In this document: positions 22,798 to 26,637 of the stretch, piece by piece
How positions within the stretch are numbered: the stretch's first letter is position 1
Layout: every line of letters starts with the position of its first letter
DNA from: Bacteroidales bacterium UBA3810
GTDB lineage: Bacteria; Bacteroidota; Bacteroidia; Bacteroidales; Paludibacteraceae
DNA length: 26,637 bases
NCBI GenBank assembly: GCA_002368645.1
Contig: DFEE01000020.1
Location: 1 to 26,637, forward strand
Direction of reading: 5' to 3'
Program-made: the position numbers and the translations under genes
Notes under the pieces: model-generated
The model's input: only the letters and a program-made list of their open reading frames with translations
What the model was told of the DNA's origin: nothing
Databases searched by the model: none

Positions 22798-25700
22798 TTA
22801 AAAACCGACTTTTTCGCCGGCAATGGTGTACCATATGCCGTTATGGAGGAGATAGACCCTGCCGTTAAACAGCAGCTTCTGAGCCGGCATGTCGCCCAGT
22901 GTGGTGCCGGAAGCGGAAATCTCTTCCAAGCCGGTCGGGAGGTAGGGATGCACAATGCCGGCGCCATAGACCTCCACCTCGTAGAGTGATGAGCCATAGC
23001 CTGTGGAGCGGGTATGGCAGAGTATGCGTACATAGCGTGCGGTCGGTTGCCGGTCCGTTTGAAGAGGCGTGAGGACATGGGTAACGACACCTCCGTGGGC
23101 ATCGGTAACAACGACAGCGCTTGTCCATACGATACCGTCATTGGAGAGTTGAATCTCATAAGCGGTAGCATAGGCGGCTTCCCAATAGAGTTTGACAGAG
23201 TCAAGATAATACTCGTCCAAGAGGTCAATCATCAGCCACTCGTCATCTTGGAAACGTGAGCCCCAGCGGGTATCTAACTTTCCGTCCACGGCTTTGTCGG
23301 GTCCCATGGCGTTTTCATTTTCGGTGCCGGAACATTGGGCGGGTTTGCCTGTTGCCAAGTTGAAGTCAGCATAGCCTGCGACATGCACCTCGGCGGTAAC
23401 CTCCTCGCCGCTCAAACCACTCGGGTCAACAAAATGGAGGGTAGTGTCCCTGAGGTCGGTTGCATAGAACGTGTAGGTATATTCGCTGAGCACAAAGCCG
23501 AATTGGTCAAGGGCTTGTACCGTAAAGTCCTGTTTGGTCTGATAGGGCACGGACACTACTGCGGGTGTAACCGTAATGGTATCAACCTGCACCACCTCCA
23601 TCACGGGCCATGAATGGGTGGCAACAAGGCTGCCATAGGTCGCGGTGATGGCATAAGTGTCCGTTGTCACCGCTGTAGTGATAGTGGCAGAGACGGGCAG
23701 TTCCGCACCGAGGTAGTTATAGCCTTTTACGGTATAAGCGGGTGTCTCGCCCGGAATGAGGAAGGCGTCATCCGAACTAATCTCCAAGGCGATAATCTCA
23801 TTGGCATTGCCGGAGAGGGGAAGACCGTATGCCTCTAATTCATAGAGGGATGTACCATAGGGCGTTGCGCGTTCCAAGCCCGTCAGGCGGATATACCTGC
23901 CTCGCAGTGCGACATCGACCTGTTGTGTCCCCGATGTGCCGGAGAGGGTCATGGTCTGCCAAGCGTTACCGTCATTGGAAACTGCAATTTCAATACGAGA
24001 GGCATACGCCGCTTCCCAATAAAGAGTGAGGTAGTGGATATAATACTCGTCACCGAGGTCCACAATGGCATATTCGTTATCTCGGTGTGCGGAGCCCCAA
24101 CGGGTGTTATACGCGCCATCGGTAAGATTGACGGCAAGGCAACCGGCATTCTCGTATGAGGAAACCTCTACGGGCTTATGCAGGGCAATATTGGGATAGG
24201 CGTGCGTCCAAGCCGCTGCTATGGGGTCAGGCTCGGGTGCGGGTTCATCGGCGATGGGGTAAACAGCTTTTCCTAAGGAAGAAGACGTGCCTATCCAAAG
24301 CGCATGAGCAGGTGCAGTCACAGTGACGTCGGATGAGAACCGGACGGGCTTCTCAGTAGCCGTGGCGTTATATACCATATAGGTAGTGTCTGTTCCTACT
24401 ATATATGCAGCCGCCAAGGGGTAGTCCGCATAGATATCGTGCGCAATAGAGCCATAGGAGCGCAGTCCATGGATAAGCCAATAGGTTATGCCTCCGGTGT
24501 CGGCATTGCGCGCAAGGGCTTTACCGGCTGCATCAGCCCTATCCCATACGCGTGCGGCAGAGTCCGGTTCGAAGAGCGCGAGGTATGAGAGGCAGACATT
24601 GCCTAAGCCGGACTCGTCGCCCAAGCCACCGGTCGGGGCTTCATAATCGCCGACCTCCTTAAGGCGATACATCTCGGTGTAGTCCCAACGGGTAAAGTCA
24701 AGGTCCTCCGTGAAGTAGTTTTGCAGACCGGGGCTAATGGGCAGCCACTGGATAGAGTGCATCCAGACAGGGTCTCCGGAGAACCATGTCCACCAACCTA
24801 CTCCCTGCATGGTCAAGTTGCAGCAATAGGGGTGTTGGTATTTGGTGTAATCGATATTGCGTCGGTCGCGGTCAAACCAATACTCTGCCACGGCGCGGGA
24901 TTCGAGGGTATAGCCGAAGATACCGGCTTCGAGCATCTCTTGGTCCTCTAAGGCGGCACCTAACATCCACAGTCCGACCCAGGACTGCATGGCTTCAGAG
25001 GAAGACTCTTGACCGTTACCATTACCTTCATTGCCCATACCTCCTGCGAAGGAGTGTCCGCAGTACATATCCAAGGTTCTGAAACGCGGTTCGGGCAGTT
25101 CGTTTTCGGCAGTAGTCCATGAGGCATAGTCGCGGGCTACCTCGCGGAGCATGGCGCCATATTGGGCTTTGAAGTCCTCATCAAGCATGCAGAGAACAGC
25201 TCCGGCATAGACGAAATAGCCATAATGAAAATGGTGGTCATTGAAGGTGTCCGAGTCGTAGGAGGAGTCAAAACCGACCAATGCGCCCCAGCGGTTGTAG
25301 TAGGCGAAATAGAAGTCTTTTTCTCCGGGGGTGTATGTCAGCCAGTTAACGAGTGCTGATTTGAGGCGGGTCTTGGCAAGTCGGTACGTGGCGGTATCGC
25401 CTAATTGCAGCGCCGCGGTCATGTAGTGCATCATCTGGATAAGCCCTTTGCCTCCCCAATAGGTGTCAGCACCGAAGGAGCCCTTTGCGGCATAATCGGC
25501 AGCAAGTGAGGTCATGCGCTCTTTGCTGTAGCCGGTCAGATCCTCTTTGGGAGCCGGGAAGAAGGGCAAGAAAGGGTGCACCCTGTAGGTAATGGCGAAA
25601 CGCTGTCCGACACTCATGCGCATCTCACCACGCGGTGTTGCATAGGTCGCTGCGGAGAGGGCAAAGTCGAGTGTTGTGTTATAATAATGGTGCGGCAAGA

Positions 25701-26463
25701 AGCCTTGCAGCACAGGTTTGTCGGTCTCAAAAACCGTCGTCATGGTAGAGGCGGTGGCGTTATAGGAATAGGTGACATGCGATTGGGTCGGAATAGCCGA
25801 TACATAGTCTTGAAGTTGTGTTGCGCTGACGCCCTCGGTCAAGAGGAGTACGGCGGTCACATGGGAGGCATTGTCGGCACTCGGAACAGTCAGCGTGGCA
25901 TACTTGGTGTCATCGGGATTGGCGATAACGGGCTCTACATTGCGGGTCTCAATCCATGTAACGGGACATCCGTGCAGCGAGGTTACGCGGACAGACTTAT
26001 CACCCGAGCGCATTTCCAAGACGACATGGTAATCCCCCCACCCGACTACATCACAGTGGTCTGTGTTAAGGTCCGGGAACGTGATGGACAACGGTGTGTC
26101 CCATTTCATCTCGCATCCGGTCGGTTCCCAATAAGTGGGATAACCGATTTGGATGGCGCAGTTCTTTATCTCCACCCACTGGGGGTACGCCCATAGTTTG
26201 CCGGACCAAGGGTTGACGAGGGCATAGGTCCACCAAGAATTGGAAGGATAGGCTGTTGAGTCAATGGTATAGATGGTGCGATGCTCCATCTGATACGCCT
26301 GCGCGCCGCCACGATGCGCAGTACGGGACTCACTGAGGGGGACGAAAGAGGCATACGAGCCGTTACCAACGGGCACAGGTACCTGCGCATACGTATAGAT
26401 AGGTAATGCTAAAAGGACTAAGAAGAATGATGCTAAAAAGGTGCGTTGTTTCATAGATTCCAT
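22798..26463 (-). CDS. GH81 endo-beta-1,3-glucanase with two discoidin domains
   Basis: 1221 residues. Inverting endo-beta-1,3-glucanase. A signal peptide ends after TYA (about 26). The GH81 catalytic region covers about 32-735, with YWGGKGLIQMMHY (335-347), the acid motif FNDHHFHYGY (Asp409) and the base motif QESSSEA (Glu486, with Glu490) preceded by GHSFAGGMGNEG. Then come a discoidin/F5-8C domain (about 757-880), Ig-like linkers (about 885-1030), a second discoidin domain (about 1034-1168) and a compact tail NGRVYLLHNGIWYTIAG. It is probably exported by T9SS and binds glucan through its discoidin modules. GC is 56-61% in two hand-counted samples, well above its neighbours. An in-frame ATG at 26454 (MKQRTF) is an alternative start. 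Confidence 0.94.
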   Translation of the reverse strand: MESMKQRTFLASFFLVLLALPIYTYAQVPVPVGNGSYASFVPLSESRTAHRGGAQAYQMEHRTIYTIDSTAYPSNSWWTYALVNPWSGKLWAYPQWVEIKNCAIQIGYPTYWEPTGCEMKWDTPLSITFPDLNTDHCDVVGWGDYHVVLEMRSGDKSVRVTSLHGCPVTWIETRNVEPVIANPDDTKYATLTVPSADNASHVTAVLLLTEGVSATQLQDYVSAIPTQSHVTYSYNATASTMTTVFETDKPVLQGFLPHHYYNTTLDFALSAATYATPRGEMRMSVGQRFAITYRVHPFLPFFPAPKEDLTGYSKERMTSLAADYAAKGSFGADTYWGGKGLIQMMHYMTAALQLGDTATYRLAKTRLKSALVNWLTYTPGEKDFYFAYYNRWGALVGFDSSYDSDTFNDHHFHYGYFVYAGAVLCMLDEDFKAQYGAMLREVARDYASWTTAENELPEPRFRTLDMYCGHSFAGGMGNEGNGNGQESSSEAMQSWVGLWMLGAALEDQEMLEAGIFGYTLESRAVAEYWFDRDRRNIDYTKYQHPYCCNLTMQGVGWWTWFSGDPVWMHSIQWLPISPGLQNYFTEDLDFTRWDYTEMYRLKEVGDYEAPTGGLGDESGLGNVCLSYLALFEPDSAARVWDRADAAGKALARNADTGGITYWLIHGLRSYGSIAHDIYADYPLAAAYIVGTDTTYMVYNATATEKPVRFSSDVTVTAPAHALWIGTSSSLGKAVYPIADEPAPEPDPIAAAWTHAYPNIALHKPVEVSSYENAGCLAVNLTDGAYNTRWGSAHRDNEYAIVDLGDEYYIHYLTLYWEAAYASRIEIAVSNDGNAWQTMTLSGTSGTQQVDVALRGRYIRLTGLERATPYGTSLYELEAYGLPLSGNANEIIALEISSDDAFLIPGETPAYTVKGYNYLGAELPVSATITTAVTTDTYAITATYGSLVATHSWPVMEVVQVDTITVTPAVVSVPYQTKQDFTVQALDQFGFVLSEYTYTFYATDLRDTTLHFVDPSGLSGEEVTAEVHVAGYADFNLATGKPAQCSGTENENAMGPDKAVDGKLDTRWGSRFQDDEWLMIDLLDEYYLDSVKLYWEAAYATAYEIQLSNDGIVWTSAVVVTDAHGGVVTHVLTPLQTDRQPTARYVRILCHTRSTGYGSSLYEVEVYGAGIVHPYLPTGLEEISASGTTLGDMPAQKLLFNGRVYLLHNGIWYTIAGEKVGF

Positions 26464-26471
26464 ATTTTATG

Positions 26472-26503
26472 CAAAGATACAACTTTTTGGGGGCATATGC
26501 AAA
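26472..26503 (-). promoter_or_regulatory. Promoter for the GH81 gene
   Basis: TTTG (26500-26503), a 20-base spacer and TATCTTTG (26472-26479) on the minus strand. The start is expected near 26467, only a few bases before the ATG at 26463 and about 13 before the alternative ATG at 26454. Confidence 0.8.
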
Positions 26504-26510
26504 TAAAAGT

Positions 26511-26637
26511 GCAGATTTTACGAAAAACAGGTCATTTTGGACATTGGAGGGGTGTCATGAGTGCCATGATGCCGAGGGAGAAAAAGGGTAGATGGAGGCT
26601 ATATCCAGGCTAAATTGTGCGGTTATTGTCCGGTTAT
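26511..26637. other. Region upstream of the GH81 promoter
   Basis: No credible gene. It contains a small inverted repeat TCATG-AGTGC-CATGA (26555-26569), about 52-66 bases upstream of the -33 element. An operator is possible but the arms are only 5 bp. An 18-codon plus-strand frame from 26556 is too short to support. Confidence 0.3.

Noticed and set aside
22764..23228. 154-codon minus-strand frame in another phase
   Set aside because: It overlaps the GH81 C-terminal region, whose discoidin domain and tail are clearly coded in the other frame.
25576..26196. 206-codon open frame on the plus strand
   Set aside because: It lies wholly opposite the GH81 catalytic region, where GC-rich codon bias keeps other frames open. 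It has no promoter or recognisable protein features.
26556..26612. 18-codon plus-strand frame at the right edge
   Set aside because: Too short, with no promoter or family resemblance.
1..26637. CRISPR array, insertion sequence, prophage or rRNA genes
   Set aside because: No regularly spaced repeats, transposase or integrase motifs, phage genes or rRNA sequence were seen on reading both strands.

Overview
The window comes from a chromosome of an uncultured-looking Bacteroidota, most likely order Bacteroidales. The evidence is the gldK/L/M/N and porP type IX secretion (T9SS) genes, the small DUF2795 and DUF3098 proteins, a fused SpmA-SpmB membrane protein, and six promoters of the Bacteroidota form TTTG-N20-TAnnTTTG. 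Hand counts of 180-base samples give about 49% GC in polA, 36-45% in most of the giant gene, and 56-61% in the GH81 gene.

Layout. (a) Bases 1-443: a tRNA-Asp gene on the minus strand, a truncated copy of its 3' half, GC-rich repeats, and a promoter preceded by six phased A-tracts. (b) Bases 444-13352, all minus strand and tightly packed: DUF2795 - porP - gldK - gldL - gldM - gldN - ftsX - DUF3098 - uppP - truB - queA - ung - polA. Gaps are at most about 50 bases and several start and stop codons overlap, so one long transcription unit is plausible. Its promoter is at 13441-13472. It joins the T9SS core to envelope, tRNA-modification and DNA-repair genes. (c) Bases 13510-14837: a methyltransferase and a cobalamin adenosyltransferase in an ATGA-overlapping pair. 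It diverges from spmAB (14932-16164, plus) across 94 bases that hold two divergent promoters. Both transcripts should start almost on the ATG. (d) Bases 16168-26463, minus strand: an extracellular beta-glucan locus. It holds a GH81 endo-beta-1,3-glucanase with two discoidin domains, a 1579-residue secreted protein of binding domains only, a 42-residue peptide gene, and a GH30 lipoprotein glucanase. No SusC/SusD pair is present.

How the parts fit. The GH81 enzyme and the giant binding protein have nearly identical promoters and end in the same compact C-terminal tail. The T9SS core genes are about 3 kb away. I infer that both are secreted or surface-anchored T9SS cargo, that the giant protein holds substrate, and that the GH30 lipoprotein cuts side branches (beta-1,6) at the cell surface. 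Mixed beta-1,3/1,6-glucans such as fungal wall glucan or laminarin would be the natural target.

Most notable observations: PolA lacks its 3'-5' exonuclease domain; the T9SS promoter and the tRNA promoter both have phased A-tract arrays; two genes look leaderless; a C9 tract lies inside the giant protein's signal sequence; base composition changes inside that same gene; and an unannotated small peptide gene sits between the giant gene and the GH30 gene.
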